Shown here piece after piece: positions 13,463-27,031 of a stretch of DNA of 64,000 nucleotides. Source of the DNA: Ptiloglossa arizonensis. Lineage: Eukaryota; Arthropoda; Insecta; Hymenoptera; Colletidae. Made by a program: the position numbers and the translations under genes. Below the pieces are notes generated by a model. That model saw only the letters and a program-made list of their open reading frames with translations. It had not been told where the DNA came from and made no database searches. Position 1 is the first letter of the stretch. The number at the start of each line of letters is the position of its first letter. The DNA is taken from contig NW_027478400.1 of assembly GCF_051014685.1 (NCBI RefSeq), positions 1,860,001 through 1,924,000 of the forward strand, given 5' to 3'.

Positions 13463-15830
13463 GAACAAAGAAACGGAGAAACGAAGAAAGAAACTGAGAA
13501 ACGAAGAAAGAAATGGAGAATCGGAGAAATAAATGGAGAAACGGAGAAATAAATGGAGAAACGAAGAAATGAAAGGAGAAACGGAGAAATAAATGGAGAA
13601 ACGAAGAAATAAACGGAGAAACGGAGAAATAAATGGAGAAACGAAGAAATAAAAGGAGAAACGAACAAAGAAACGGAGAAACGAAGAAAGAAACGGAAAA
13701 ACGGAGAAAGAAACGGAGAAACGAACAATGAAACGGAGAAACGAAGAAAGAAACGGAGAAACGAAGAGAGAAACGCAGAAAAGGAGAAAGAAACAGGAGG
13801 AACGGAGAAAGAAACGGAGAAACGAACAAAGAAACGGAGAAACGATCAAAGAAACGGAGAAATAAATGGAGAAACGAAGAAATAAACGGAGAAACGAACA
13901 AGGAAACGAAGAAACGAAGAAAGAAACGGAGAAACGAAGAAAGAAACGGAGAAACGAAAAAAGAAACGGAGAAACGAAGAAAGAAATGAAGAAACGAAGA
14001 AAGAAACGAAGAAACGAAGAAAGAAACGGAGAAACGAACAAAGAAACGGAGAAACGAAGGAAGAGACGGAGAAACGAAGAAAGAATCGGAGAAACGAACA
14101 AAGAAACGGAGAAACGAACAAAGAAACGGAGAAACGAAGAAAGAAACGCAGAAACGAAGAAAGAAACGGAGAAACGAAGAAAGAAACGGAGAAACGAAAA
14201 AAGAAACGGAGAAACGAAGAAAGAAATGAAGAAACGAAGAAAGAAACGAAGAAACGAAGAAAGAAACGGAGAAACGAACAAAGAAACGGAGAAACGAAGG
14301 AAGAAACGGAGAAACGAAGAAAGAATCGGAGAAACGAACAAAGAAACCGAGAAACGAAGAAAGAACCGGAGTAACGAAGAAAGAAACCGAGAAACGGAGA
14401 AATAAATGGAGAAACGAAGAAATAAACGGAGAAACGAAGAAAGAAACGGAGAAACGAAGAAAGTAACGGAGAAACGAAGAAAGAAACGGAGAAATGAAGA
14501 AAGAAACGATGAATCGAAGAAAGAAACGGTGAAACGGAGAAACGAAGAAATAAACCGAGAAACGGAGAAAGAAACGGAGAAACGAACAAAGAAACGGAGA
14601 AACGAAGAAAGAAACGGAGAAACGAACAATGAAACGCAGAAACGAAGAATGAAGCGGAGAAACGAAGAAATAAACGGAGAAATGAAGAAAGAAACGGAGA
14701 AACAGAGAAAGAAACGGAGAAACGAACAAAGAAACGGAGAAGCGAAGAAAGAAACGGAGGAACGACGAATGAAACGGAGAAACGAAGAAAGAAACGGTGA
14801 AATAAATGGAGAAACGAAGATATAAAAGGAGAAACGAAGAAAGAAACGGTGAAACGAAGAAAGAAACGGAGAAACGGAGAAAGAAACAGAGAAACGAACA
14901 ATGAAACGCAGAAACGTAGAATGAGACGGAGAAACGAAGAAATAAACGGAGAAACGAAGAAAGAAACGGGGAAACGAAGAAAGAATCGGAGAATCGGAGA
15001 AATAAATGGAGAAACGAAGAAATAAACGGAGAAACGGAGAAATAAATGGAGAAACGAAGAAATAAACGGAGAAACGAAGAAAGAAACGCAGAAACGAAGA
15101 AAGAAACGGAGAAACGAACAAAGAAACGGAGAAACGAAGAAAGAAACTGAGAAACGAAGAAAGAAATGGAGAATCGGAGAAATGAATGGAGAAACGGAGA
15201 AATAAATGGAGAAACGAAGAAATAAAAGGAGAAACGGAGAAATAAATGGAGAAACGAAGAAATAAACGGAGAAACGGAGAAATAAATGGAGAAACGAAGA
15301 AATAAAAGGAGAAACGAACAAAGAAACGGAGAAACGAAGAAAGAAACGGAAAAACGGAGAAAGAAACGGAGAAACGAACAATGAAACGGAGAAACGAAGA
15401 AAGAAACGGAGAAACGAAGAAAGAAACGCAGAAAAGGAGAAAGAAACAGGAGGAACGGAGAAAGAAACGGAGAAACGAACAAAGAAACGGAGAAACGAAC
15501 AAAGAAACGGAGAAATAAATGGAGAAACGAAGAAATAAACGGAGAAACGAACAAGGAAACGAAGAAACGAAGAAAGAAACGGAGAAACGAAGAAAGAGAC
15601 GGAGAAACGTAGAAAGAAACGGAGAAACGAAGAAAGAAATGAAGAAACGAAGAAACGAAGAAAGAAACGGAGAAACGAACAAAGAAACGGAGAAACGAAC
15701 AAAGAAACGGAGAAACGAAGGAAGAAACGGAGAAACGAAGAAAGAATCGGAGAAACGAAGAAAGAAACCGAGAAACGAAGAAAGAACCGGAGTAACGAAG
15801 AAAGAAACCGAGAAACGGAGAAATAAATGG
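13463..15830 (+). repeat. dispersed duplication F, copy 1 (2.4 kb)
   Basis: Matches 23,174-25,541 at an offset of 9,711 bp, including the 240-bp doublet, the AAACGATGAATCG monomer near 14,505 and the one-base insertion monomer near 15,430. It overlaps duplication E. Confidence 0.85.
13926..14405 (+). repeat. 240-bp tandem duplication
   Basis: Two adjacent 240-bp (12-monomer) units begin at 13,926 and 14,166 and agree over the first 190 bp or so, including CGAAAAAAGAAACGG, AAATGAAGAAACG and AAAGAATCGG in order. The same doubled block is inherited by the 1,033-bp units at 22,140-24,205. Confidence 0.8.
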
Positions 15831-15959
15831 AGAAACGAAGAAATAAACGGAGAAACGAAGAAAGAAACGGAGAAACGAAGAAAGTAACGGAGAAACGAAC
15901 AAAGAAACGGTGAAACGAAGAAAGTAACGGAGAAACGGAGAAAGAAACAGAGAAACGAA
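14196..15959 (+). repeat. dispersed duplication E, copy 2
   Basis: Copy of 10,466-12,229. It differs by, for example, AAAGAGACGG near 15,595. The segment 14,567-15,959 was copied again at 16,540-17,932. Confidence 0.85.
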
Positions 15960-16327
15960 GAAAGAGACGGAGAAACGTAGAAAGAAACGGAGAAACGAAG
16001 AAAGAAATGAAGAAACGAAGAAACGAAGAAAGAAACGGAGAAACGAACAAAGAAACGGAGAAACGAACAAAGAAACGGAGAAACGAAGGAAGAAACGGAG
16101 AAACGAAGAAAGAATCGGAGAAACGAAGAAAGAAACCGAGAAACGAAGAAAGAACCGGAGTAACGAAGAAAGAAACCGAGAAACGGAGAAATAAATGGAG
16201 AAACGAAGAAATAAACGGAGAAACGAAGAAAGAAACGGAGAAACGAAGAAAGTAACGGAGAAACGAACAAAGAAACGGTGAAACGAAGAAAGTAACGGAG
16301 AAACGGAGAAAGAAACAGAGAAACGAA
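15592..16327 (+). repeat. 368-bp tandem duplication
   Basis: 15,592-15,959 is repeated directly at 15,960-16,327. All variants examined agree, including AAAGAGACGGAGAAACGTAG at both starts and CCGGAGTAAC at 15,787 and 16,155. The partner at 17,492-17,932 has this block only once, so the duplication is local. Confidence 0.9.
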
Positions 16328-16539
16328 CAATGAAACGCAGAAACGTAGAATGAGACGGAGAAACGAAAAAATAAACGGAGAAATGAAGAAAGAAACGGAG
16401 AAACAAAGAAAGAAACGGAGAAACGAACAAAGAAACGGAGAAGCGAAGAAAGAAACGGAGGAACGACGAATGAAACGGAGAAACGAAGAAAGAAACGGTG
16501 AAATAAATGGAGAAACGAAGAAATAAACCGAGAAACGAA

Positions 16540-17932
16540 GAAAGAAACGGAGAAACGAACAAAGAAACGGAGAAACGAAGAAAGAAACGGAGAAACGAAC
16601 AATGAAACGCAGAAACGAAGAATGAAGCGGAGAAACGAAGAAATAAACGGAGAAATGAAGAAAGAAACGGAGAAACAGAGAAAGAAACGGAGAAACGAAC
16701 AAAGAAACGGAGAAGCGAAGAAAGAAACGGAGGAACGACGAATGAAACGGAGAAACGAAGAAAGAAACGGTGAAATAAATGGAGAAACGAAGATATAAAA
16801 GGAGAAACGAAGAAAGAAACGGTGAAACGAAGAAAGAAACGGAGAAACGGAGAAAGAAACAGAGAAACGAACAATGAAACGCAGAAACGTAGAATGAGAC
16901 GGAGAAACGAAGAAATAAACGGAGAAACGAAGAAAGAAACGGGGAAACGAAGAAAGAATCGGAGAATCGGAGAAATAAATGGAGAAACGAAGAAATAAAC
17001 GGAGAAACGGAGAAATAAATGGAGAAACGAAGAAATAAACGGAGAAACGAAGAAAGAAACGCAGAAACGAAGAAAGAAACGGAGAAACGAACAAAGAAAC
17101 GGAGAAACGAAGAAAGAAACTGAGAAACGAAGAAAGAAATGGAGAATCGGAGAAATGAATGGAGAAACGGAGAAATAAATGGAGAAACGAAGAAATAAAA
17201 GGAGAAACGGAGAAATAAATGGAGAAACGAAGAAATAAACGGAGAAACGGAGAAATAAATGGAGAAACGAAGAAATAAAAGGAGAAACGAACAAAGAAAC
17301 GGAGAAACGAAGAAAGAAACGGAAAAACGGAGAAAGAAACGGAGAAACGAACAATGAAACGGAGAAACGAAGAAAGAAACGGAGAAACGAAGAAAGAAAC
17401 GCAGAAAAGGAGAAAGAAACAGGAGGAACGGAGAAAGAAACGGAGAAACGAACAAAGAAACGGAGAAACGAACAAAGAAACGGAGAAATAAATGGAGAAA
17501 CGAAGAAATAAACGGAGAAACGAACAAGGAAACGAAGAAACGAAGAAAGAAACGGAGAAACGAAGAAAGAGACGGAGAAACGTAGAAAGAAACGGAGAAA
17601 CGAAGAAAGAAATGAAGAAACGAAGAAACGAAGAAAGAAACGGAGAAACGAACAAAGAAACGGAGAAACGAACAAAGAAACGGAGAAACGAAGGAAGAAA
17701 CGGAGAAACGAAGAAAGAATCGGAGAAACGAAGAAAGAAACCGAGAAACGAAGAAAGAACCGGAGTAACGAAGAAAGAAACCGAGAAACGGAGAAATAAA
17801 TGGAGAAACGAAGAAATAAACGGAGAAACGAAGAAAGAAACGGAGAAACGAAGAAAGTAACGGAGAAACGAACAAAGAAACGGTGAAACGAAGAAAGTAA
17901 CGGAGAAACGGAGAAAGAAACAGAGAAACGAA
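16540..17932 (+). repeat. copy of 14,567-15,959 (offset 1,973 bp)
   Basis: Monomer variants match 14,567-15,959 in order, including the one-base insertion monomer near 17,405 and CCGGAGTAAC at 17,760. It lacks the second 368-bp unit present at 15,960, so this copy reflects the state without that duplication. Confidence 0.85.
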
Positions 17933-18802
17933 CAATGAAACGCAGAAACGAAGAATGAAGCGGAGAAACGAAGAAATAAACGGAGAAATGAAGAAAGAAA
18001 CGGAGAAACAGAGAAAGAAACGGAGAAACGAACAAAGAAACGGAGAAACGAAGAAAGAAACTGAGAAACGAAGAAAGAAACGGAGAAACGAACAAAGAAA
18101 CGGAGAAACGAAGAAAGAAATGCAGAATCGGAGAAATAAATGGAGAAACGAAGAAATAAACGGAGAAACGGAGAAATAAATGGAGAAACGAAGAAATAAA
18201 CGGAGAAACGAACAAAGAAACGGAGAAACGAAGAAAGAAACGGAGAAACGAAGAAAGAAACGGAGAAACGAAGAAAGAAACCGAGAAACGGAGAAATAAA
18301 TGGAGAAACGAAGAAATAAACGGAGAAACGAAGAAAGAAACGGAGAAACGAACAATGAAACGCAGAAACGTAGAATGAGACGGAGAAACGAAGAAAGAAA
18401 CGGAGAAACGAAGAAAGAAACGGAGGAACGAAGAAAGAAACGGAGAAATAAATGGAGAAACGAAGAAATAAACGGAGAAATAAATGGAGAAACGAAGAAA
18501 TAAACGGAGAAACGAACAAGGAAACGGAGAAACGAAGAAAGAAACGGAGAAACGAAGAAAGAAACGGAGAAACGTAGAAAGAAACGGAGATACGAAGAAA
18601 GAAACGGAGAAACGAAGAAAGAAACCGAGAAACGGAGAAATAAATGGAGAAACGAAGAAATAAACGGAGAAACGAAGAAAGAAACGGAGAAACGAAGAAA
18701 GAAACGGAGAAACGAAGAAAGAAACGGAGAAATGAAGAAAGAAACGGAGAAACGAAGAAAGAAACGAAGAAACGAAGAAAGAAACGGAGAAACGAACAAA
18801 GA

Positions 18803-21787
18803 AACGGAGAAACGAAGAAAGAAACGGGGAAACGAAGAAAGAAATGGAGAATCGGAGAAATAAATGGAGAAACGAAGAAATAAACGGAGAAACGGAGAAA
18901 TAAATGGAGAAACGAAGAAATAAATGGAGAAACGAACAAAGAAACGGAGAAACGAAGAAAGAAACTGAGAAACGAAGAAAGAAACGGAGAAACGAACAAA
19001 GAAACGGAGAAACGGAGAAAGAAACGGAGGAACGGAGAAATAAATGCAGAAGCGAAGAAGTAAACGGAGAAACGAACAAAGAAACGGAGAAACGGAGAAA
19101 GAAACGGAGAAATAAATGGTGAAACGAAGAAATAAACGGAGAAACGAACAAGGAAACGGGGAAACGAAGAAAGAAACGGTGAAACGAAGAAATAAACGGA
19201 GAAACGAAGAAAGAAACAGAGAAACGAAGAAAGAAACGGAGAAACGAACAAAGAAACGGAGAAACGAACAAAGAAACGCAGAAACGAAGAAAGAAACGGA
19301 GAAACGAAGAAAGAAACGGAGAAACGTAGAAAGAAACGGAGATACGAAGAAAGAAACGGAGAAACGAAGAAAGAAACCGAGAAACGGAGAAATAAATGGA
19401 GAAACGAAGAAATAAACGGAGAAACGAAGAAAGAAACGGAGAAACGAACAATGAAACGCAGAAACGTAGAATGAGACGGAGAAACGAAGAAATAAACGGA
19501 GAAATGAAGAAAGAAACGGAGAAACAAAGAAAGAAACGGAGAAACGAACATAGAAACGGAGAAACGAAGAAAGAAACGGGGAAACGAAGAAAGAAACGGT
19601 GAAACGAAGAATGAAACGGAGGAACGAACAAAGAAACGGAGAAACGAACAAAGAAACGGAGAAACGAACAAAGAAACGGAGCAACGAACAAAGAAACGCA
19701 GAAACGAAGAAAGAAACGGAGAAACGAAGAAAGAAACGGAGAAACGAAGAAAGAAACGGAGGAACGAAGAAAGAAACGGAGAAATAAATGGAGAAACGAA
19801 GAAATAAACGGAGAAATAAATGGAGAAACGAAGAAATAAACGGAGAAACGAACAAGGAAACGGAGAAACGAAGAAAGAAACGGAGAAACGAAGAAAGAAA
19901 CGGAGAAACGTAGAAAGAAACGGAGATACGAAGAAAGAAACGGAGAAACGAAGAAAGAAACCGAGAAACGGAGAAATAAATGGAGAAACGAAGAAATAAA
20001 CGGAGAAACGAAGAAAGAAACGGAGAAACGAAGAAAGAAACGGAGAAACGAAGAAAGAAACGGAGAAATGAAGAAAGAAACGGAGAAACGAAGAAAGAAA
20101 CGAAGAAACGAAGAAAGAAACGGAGAAACGAACAAGAAACGGAGAAACGAAGGCAGAAACGGAGAAACGAAGAAAGAATCGGAGAAACGAAGAAAGAAAC
20201 CGAGAAACGAAGAAAGAACCGGAGTAACGAAGAAAGAAACCGAGAAACGGAGAAATAAATGGAGAAACGAAGAAATAAACGGAGAAACGAAGAAAGAAAC
20301 GGAGAAACGAAGAAAGAAACGGAGAAACGAAGAAAGAAACGGAGAAATGAAGAAAGAAACGGAGAAACGAAGAAAGAAACGGATAAACGACGAATGAAAC
20401 GGAGAAACGAAGAAAGAAACGGTGAAATAAATGGAGAAACGAAGATATAAACGGAGAAACGAAGAAAGAAACGGTGAAACGAAGAAAGAAACGGAGAAAC
20501 GAAGAAAGAAACAGAGAAACGAAGAAATAAATGGAGAAGCGAACAAAGAAACGGAGAAACGAAGAAAGAAACGGAGAAACGAACAATGAAACGCAGAAAC
20601 GATGAATGAATCGGAGAAACGAAGAAATAAACGGAGAAATGAAGAAAGACACGGAGAAACAAAGAAAGAAACGGAGAAACGAACAAAGAAACGGAGAAAC
20701 GAAGAAAGAAACGGATAAACGACGAATGAAACGGAGAAACGAAGAAGGAAACGGTGAAATAAATGGAGAAACGAAGATATAAACGGAGAAACGAAGAAAG
20801 AAACGGTGAAACGAAGAAAGAAACGGAGAAACGAAGAAAGAAACAGAGAAACGAAGAAAGAAACGGAGAAACGAAGAAATAAACCGAGAAACGGAGAAAG
20901 AAACGGAAAAACGAAGAAAGAAACAGAGAAACGAACAATGAAACGCAGAAACGTAGAATGAGACGGAGAAACGAAGAAATAAACGGAGGAATGAAGAAAG
21001 AAACGGAGAAACAAAGAAAGAAACGGAGAAACGAACAAAGAAACGGAGAAACGAAGAAAGAAACGGGGAAACGAAGAAAGAAACGGAGAATCGGAGAAAT
21101 AAATGGAGAAACGAAGAAATAAACGGAGAAACGGAGAAATAAATGGAGAAAAGAAGAAATAAACGGAGAAACGAACAAAGAAACGGAGAAACGAACAAAG
21201 AAACGGAGAAACGAACAAAGAAACGGAGAAACGAACAAAGAAACGGAGAAACGAAGAAAGAAACGCAGAAACGAAGAAAGAAACGGAGAAACGAAGAAAG
21301 AAACGGAGAAACGAAAAAAGAAACGGAGAAACGAAGAAAGAAATGAAGAAACGAAGAAAGAAACGAAGAAACGAAGAAAGAAACGGAGAAACGAACAAAG
21401 AAACGGAGAAACGAAGGAAGAAACGGAGAAACGAAGAAAGAATCGGAGAAACGAACAAAGAAACCGAGAAACGAAGAAAGAACCGGAGTAACGAAGAAAG
21501 AAACCGAGAAACGGAGAAATAAATGGAGAAACGAAGAAATAAACGGAGAAACGAAGAAAGAAACGGAGAAACGAAGAAAGTAACGGAGAAACGAAGAAAG
21601 AAACGGAGAAACGAAGAAAGAAACGGAGAAACGAAGAAAGAAACGGTGAAACGGAGAAACGAAGAAACGAAGAATGAAGCGGAGAAACGAAGAAATAAAC
21701 GGAGAAATGAAGAAAGAAACGGAGAAACAGAGAAAGAAACGGAGAAACGAACAAAGAAACGGAGAAGCGAAGAAAGAAACGGAGGAA
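18803..21787 (+). repeat. dispersed duplication D, copy 2
   Basis: Copy of 7,480-10,464 with scattered substitutions, for example AAATAAATGG in place of AAATAAACGG near 18,925, ATGGAGAAACG in place of ATGGCGAAACG at 20,258, and AAGAAAG in place of AACAAAG near 21,615. Confidence 0.88.
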
Positions 21788-22139
21788 CGACGAATGAAAC
21801 GGAGAAACGAAGAAAGAAACGGTGAAATAAATGGAGAAACGAAGATATAAAAGGAGAAACGAAGAAAGAAACGGTGAAACGAAGAAAGAAACGGAGAAAC
21901 GGAGAAAGAAACAGAGAAACGAACAATGAAACGCAGAAACGTAGAATGAGACGGAGAAACGAAGAAATAAACGGAGAAACGAAGAAAGAAACGGGGAAAC
22001 GAAGAAAGAATCGGAGAATCGGAGAAATAAATGGAGAAACGAAGAAATAAACGGAGAAACGGAGAAATAAATGGAGAAACGAAGAAATAAACGGAGAAAC
22101 GAAGAAAGAAACGCAGAAACGAAGAAAGAAACGGAGAAA

Positions 22140-24205
22140 CGAACAAAGAAACGGAGAAACGAAGAAAGAAACTGAGAAACGAAGAAAGAAATGGAGAATC
22201 GGAGAAATAAATGGAGAAACGGAGAAATAAATGGAGAAACGAAGAAATAAAAGGAGAAACGGAGAAATAAATGGAGAAACGAAGAAATAAACGGAGAAAC
22301 GGAGAAATAAATGGAGAAACGAAGAAATAAAAGGAGAAACGAACAAAGAAACGGAGAAACGAAGAAAGAAACGGAAAAACGGAGAAAGAAACGGAAAAAC
22401 GAACAATGAAACGGAGAAACGAAGAAAGAAACGGAGAAACGAAGAGAGAAACGCAGAAAAGGAGAAAGAAACAGGAGGAACGGAGAAAGAAACGGAGAAA
22501 CGAACAAAGAAACGGAGAAACGAACAAAGAAACGGAGAAATAAATGGAGAAACGAAGAAATAAACGGAGAAACGAACAAGGAAACGAAGAAACGAAGAAA
22601 GAAACGGAGAAACGAAGAAAGAAACGGAGAAACGAAAAAAGAAACGGAGAAACGAAGAAAGAAATGAAGAAACGAAGAAAGAAACGAAGAAACGAAGAAA
22701 GAAACGGAGAAACGAACAAAGAAACGGAGAAACGAAGGAAGAAACGGAGAAACGAAGAAAGAATCGGAGAAACGAACAAAGAAACGGAGAAACGAACAAA
22801 GAAACGGAGAAACGAAGAAAGAAACGCAGAAACGAAGAAAGAAACGGAGAAACGAAGAAAGAAACGGAGAAACGAAAAAAGAAACGGAGAAACGAAGAAA
22901 GAAATGAAGAAACGAAGAAAGAAACGAAGAAACGAAGAAAGAAACGGAGAAACGAACAAAGAAACGGAGAAACGAAGGAAGAAACGGAGAAACGAAGAAA
23001 GAATCGGAGAAACGAACAAAGAAACCGAGAAACGAAGAAAGAACCGGAGTAACGAAGAAAGAAACCGAGAAACGGAGAAATAAATGGAGAAACGAAGAAA
23101 TAAACGGAGAAACGAAGAAAGAAACGGAGAAACGAAGAAAGTAACGGAGAAACGAAGAAAGAAACGGAGAAACGAACAAAGAAACGGAGAAACGAAGAAA
23201 GAAACTGAGAAACGAAGAAAGAAATGGAGAATCGGAGAAATAAATGGAGAAACGGAGAAATAAATGGAGAAACGAAGAAATAAAAGGAGAAACGGAGAAA
23301 TAAATGGAGAAACGAAGAAATAAACGGAGAAACGGAGAAATAAATGGAGAAACGAAGAAATAAAAGGAGAAACGAACAAAGAAACGGAGAAACGAAGAAA
23401 GAAACGGAAAAACGGAGAAAGAAACGGAAAAACGAACAATGAAACGGAGAAACGAAGAAAGAAACGGAGAAACGAAGAGAGAAACGCAGAAAAGGAGAAA
23501 GAAACAGGAGGAACGGAGAAAGAAACGGAGAAACGAACAAAGAAACGGAGAAACGAACAAAGAAACGGAGAAATAAATGGAGAAACGAAGAAATAAACGG
23601 AGAAACGAACAAGGAAACGAAGAAACGAAGAAAGAAACGGAGAAACGAAGAAAGAAACGGAGAAACGAAAAAAGAAACGGAGAAACGAAGAAAGAAATGA
23701 AGAAACGAAGAAAGAAACGAAGAAACGAAGAAAGAAACGGAGAAACGAACAAAGAAACGGAGAAACGAAGGAAGAAACGGAGAAACGAAGAAAGAATCGG
23801 AGAAACGAACAAAGAAACGGAGAAACGAACAAAGAAACGGAGAAACGAAGAAAGAAACGCAGAAACGAAGAAAGAAACGGAGAAACGAAGAAAGAAACGG
23901 AGAAACGAAAAAAGAAACGGAGAAACGAAGAAAGAAATGAAGAAACGAAGAAAGAAACGAAGAAACGAAGAAAGAAACGGAGAAACGAACAAAGAAACGG
24001 AGAAACGAAGGAAGAAACGGAGAAACGAAGAAAGAATCGGAGAAACGAACAAAGAAACCGAGAAACGAAGAAAGAACCGGAGTAACGAAGAAAGAAACCG
24101 AGAAACGGAGAAATAAATGGAGAAACGAAGAAATAAACGGAGAAACGAAGAAAGAAACGGAGAAACGAAGAAAGTAACGGAGAAACGAAGAAAGAAACGG
24201 AGAAA
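22140..24205 (+). repeat. 1,033-bp tandem duplication
   Basis: 22,140-23,172 is followed directly by a near-identical copy at 23,173-24,205. Shared private variants include AAACGGAAAAACGAACAATG, GAAGAGAGAAACGC and the one-base insertion GAAACAGGAGG. The copies translate identically over a 540-bp stretch (22,544-23,083 and 23,577-24,116), which suggests a recent event. The unit length is 1 mod 4 because of that one-base insertion. Confidence 0.92.
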
Positions 24206-25541
24206 TGAAGAAAGAAACGATGAATCGAAGAAAGAAACGGTGAAACGGAGAAACGAAGAAATAAACCGAGAAACGGAGAAAGAAACGGAGAAACGAACAA
24301 AGAAACGGAGAAACGAAGAAAGAAACGGAGAAACGAACAATGAAACGCAGAAACGAAGAATGAAGCGGAGAAACGAAGAAATAAACGCAGAAATGAAGAA
24401 AGAAACGGAGAAACAGAGAAAGAAACGGAGAAACGAACAAAGAAACGGAGAAGCGAAGAAAGAAACGGAGGAACGACGAATGAAACGGAGAAACGAAGAA
24501 AGAAACGGTGAAATAAATGGAGAAACGAAGATATAAAAGGAGAAACGAAGAAAGAAACGGTGAAACGAAGAAAGAAACGGAGAAACGGAGAAAGAAACAG
24601 AGAAACGAACAATGAAACGCAGAAACGTAGAATGAGACGGAGAAACGAAGAAATAAACGGAGAAACGAAGAAAGAAACGGGGAAACGAAGAAAGAATCGG
24701 AGAATCGGAGAAATAAATGGAGAAACGAAGAAATAAACGGAGAAACGGAGAAATGAATGGAGAAACGAAGAAATAAACGGAGAAACGAAGAAAGAAACGC
24801 AGAAACGAAGAAAGAAACGGAGAAACGAACAAAGAAACGGAGAAACGAAGAAAGAAACTGAGAAACGAAGAAAGAAATGGAGAATCGGAGAAATGAATGG
24901 AGAAACGGAGAAATAAATGGAGAAACGAAGAAATAAAAGGAGAAACGGAGAAATAAATGGAGAAACGAAGAAATAAACGGAGAAACGGAGAAATAAATGG
25001 AGAAACGAAGAAATAAAAGGAGAAACGAACAAAGAAACGGAGAAACGAAGGAAGAAACGGAAAAACGGAGAAAGAAACGGAGAAACGAACAATGAAACGG
25101 AGAAACGAAGAAAGAAACGGAGAAACGAAGAAAGAAACGCAGAAAAGGAGAAAGAAACAGGAGGAACGGAGAAAGAAACGGAGAAACGAACAAAGAAACG
25201 GAGAAACGAACAAAGAAACGGAGAAATAAATGGAGAAACGAAGAAATAAACGGAGAAACGAACAAGGAAACGAAGAAACGAAGAAAGAAACGGAGAAACG
25301 AAGAAAGAAACGGAGAAACGTAGAAAGAAACGGAGAAACGAAGAAAGAAATGAAGAAACGAAGAAACGAAGAAAGAAACGGAGAAACGAACAAAGAAACG
25401 GAGAAACGAACAAAGAAACGGAGAAACGAAGGAAGAAACGGAGAAACGAAGAAAGAATCGGAGAAACGAAGAAAGAAACCGAGAAACGAAGAAAGAACCG
25501 GAGTAACGAAGGAAGAAACCGAGAAACGGAGAAATAAATGG
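23174..25541 (+). repeat. dispersed duplication F, copy 2
   Basis: Copy of 13,463-15,830 with private changes such as AAATAAACGCAG near 24,380 and AACGAAGGAAGAAACC near 25,505. Its left part is the second unit of the 1,033-bp tandem duplication. Confidence 0.85.
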
Positions 25542-25544
25542 AGA

Positions 25545-27031
25545 AACGACGAAATAGACGGAGAAACGAAGAATGAAACGGAGAAACGAAGAAAGAAACG
25601 GAGAAACGAAGAAAGAAACGGAGAAATGAAGAAAGAAACGGAGAATCGAAGAAAGAAACGGAGAAACGGAGAAACGAAGAAATAAACCGAGAAACGGAGA
25701 AAGAAACGGAGGAACGAACAAAGAAACGGAGAAACGAAGAAAGAAACGGAGAAAAGAACAAAGAAACGGAGAAACGAACAAAGAAACGGAGAAACGTAGA
25801 AAGAAACGGAGGAACGGAGAAATAAATGGAGAAGCGAAGAAATAAACGGAGAAACGAAGAAAGAAACGGAGAAACGAAGAAAGAAACGGAGAAACGAAGA
25901 AAGAAACGTAGAAATGAAGAAAGACACGGAGAAACGAGGAAAGAAACGGAGAAACGAAGAAAGAAACGGAGAAACGAAGAAAGAAACGGAGAAATGAAGA
26001 AAGACACGGAGAAACGAGGAAAGAAACGGAGAAACGAAGAAAGAAACGGAGAAATAAATGGAGAAACGAAGAAATAAACCGAGAAACGGAAAAAGAAACG
26101 GAGAAACGAACAAAGAAACGGAGAAACAAAGAAAGAAACGGAGAAACGGAGAAATAAATGGAGAAACGAAGAAATAAACGGAGAAACGAAGAAAGAAACA
26201 GGGAAACGAAGAAAGAAACAAAGAAACGAAGAAGGAAACGGAGAACCGAACAAAGAAACGGAGAAACGAAGAAAGAAACGGAGAAACGAACAATGAAATG
26301 CAGAAACGAAGAATGAAGCGGAGAAACGAAGAAATAAACGGAGAAATGAAGAAAGAAACGGAGAAACAAAGAATGAAACGGAGAAACGAACAAAGAAACG
26401 GAGAAACGAAGAAAGAAACGGAGAAACGACGAATGAAACGGAGAAACGAAGAAAGAAACGGTGAAATAAATGGAGAAACGAAGAAATAAACCGAGAAACG
26501 GAGAAAGAAACGGAAAAACGAAGAAAGAAACAGAGAAACGAACAATGAAACGCAGAACGTAGAATGAGACGGAGAAACGAAGAAATAAACGGAGAAATGA
26601 AGAAAGAAACGGAGAAACAAAGAAAGAAACGGAGAAACGAACAAAGAAACGGAGAAACGAAGAAATAAACCGAGAAACGGAGAAAGAAACGGAAAAACGA
26701 AGAAAGAAACAGAGAAACGAACAATGAAACGCAGAACGTAGAATGAGACGGAGAAACGAAGAAATAAACGGAGAAATGAAGAAAGAAACGGAGAAACAAA
26801 GAAAGAAACGGAGAAACGAACAAAGAAACGGAGAAACGAAGAAAGAAACGGGGAAACGAAGAAAGAAACGGAGAATCGGAGAAATAAATGGAGAAACGAA
26901 GAAATAAACGGAGAAACGGAGAAATAAATGGAGAAACGAAGAAATAAACGGAGAAACGAAGAAAGAAACGCAGAAACGAAGAAAGAAACGGAGAAACGAA
27001 CAAAGAAACGGAGAAACGAAGAAAGAAACGG
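25545..27031 (+). repeat. dispersed duplication G, copy 1
   Basis: Matches 39,911-41,317. The offset is 14,366 bp in the left part and 14,286 bp in the right part. The 80-bp step is the internal tandem duplication here (25,913-26,072), which copy 2 lacks. It also contains a 179-bp tandem repeat (the CCGAGAAACGG words at 26,490 and 26,670) marked by the one-base deletion CGCAGAACGTAG. Confidence 0.85.
25913..26072 (+). repeat. 80-bp tandem duplication
   Basis: Two 80-bp (four-monomer) units start at 25,913 and 25,993, each with AAATGAAGAAAGACACGG followed by GAGAAACGAGGAAAG. The related copy at 40,270-40,340 has one unit. Confidence 0.88.
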
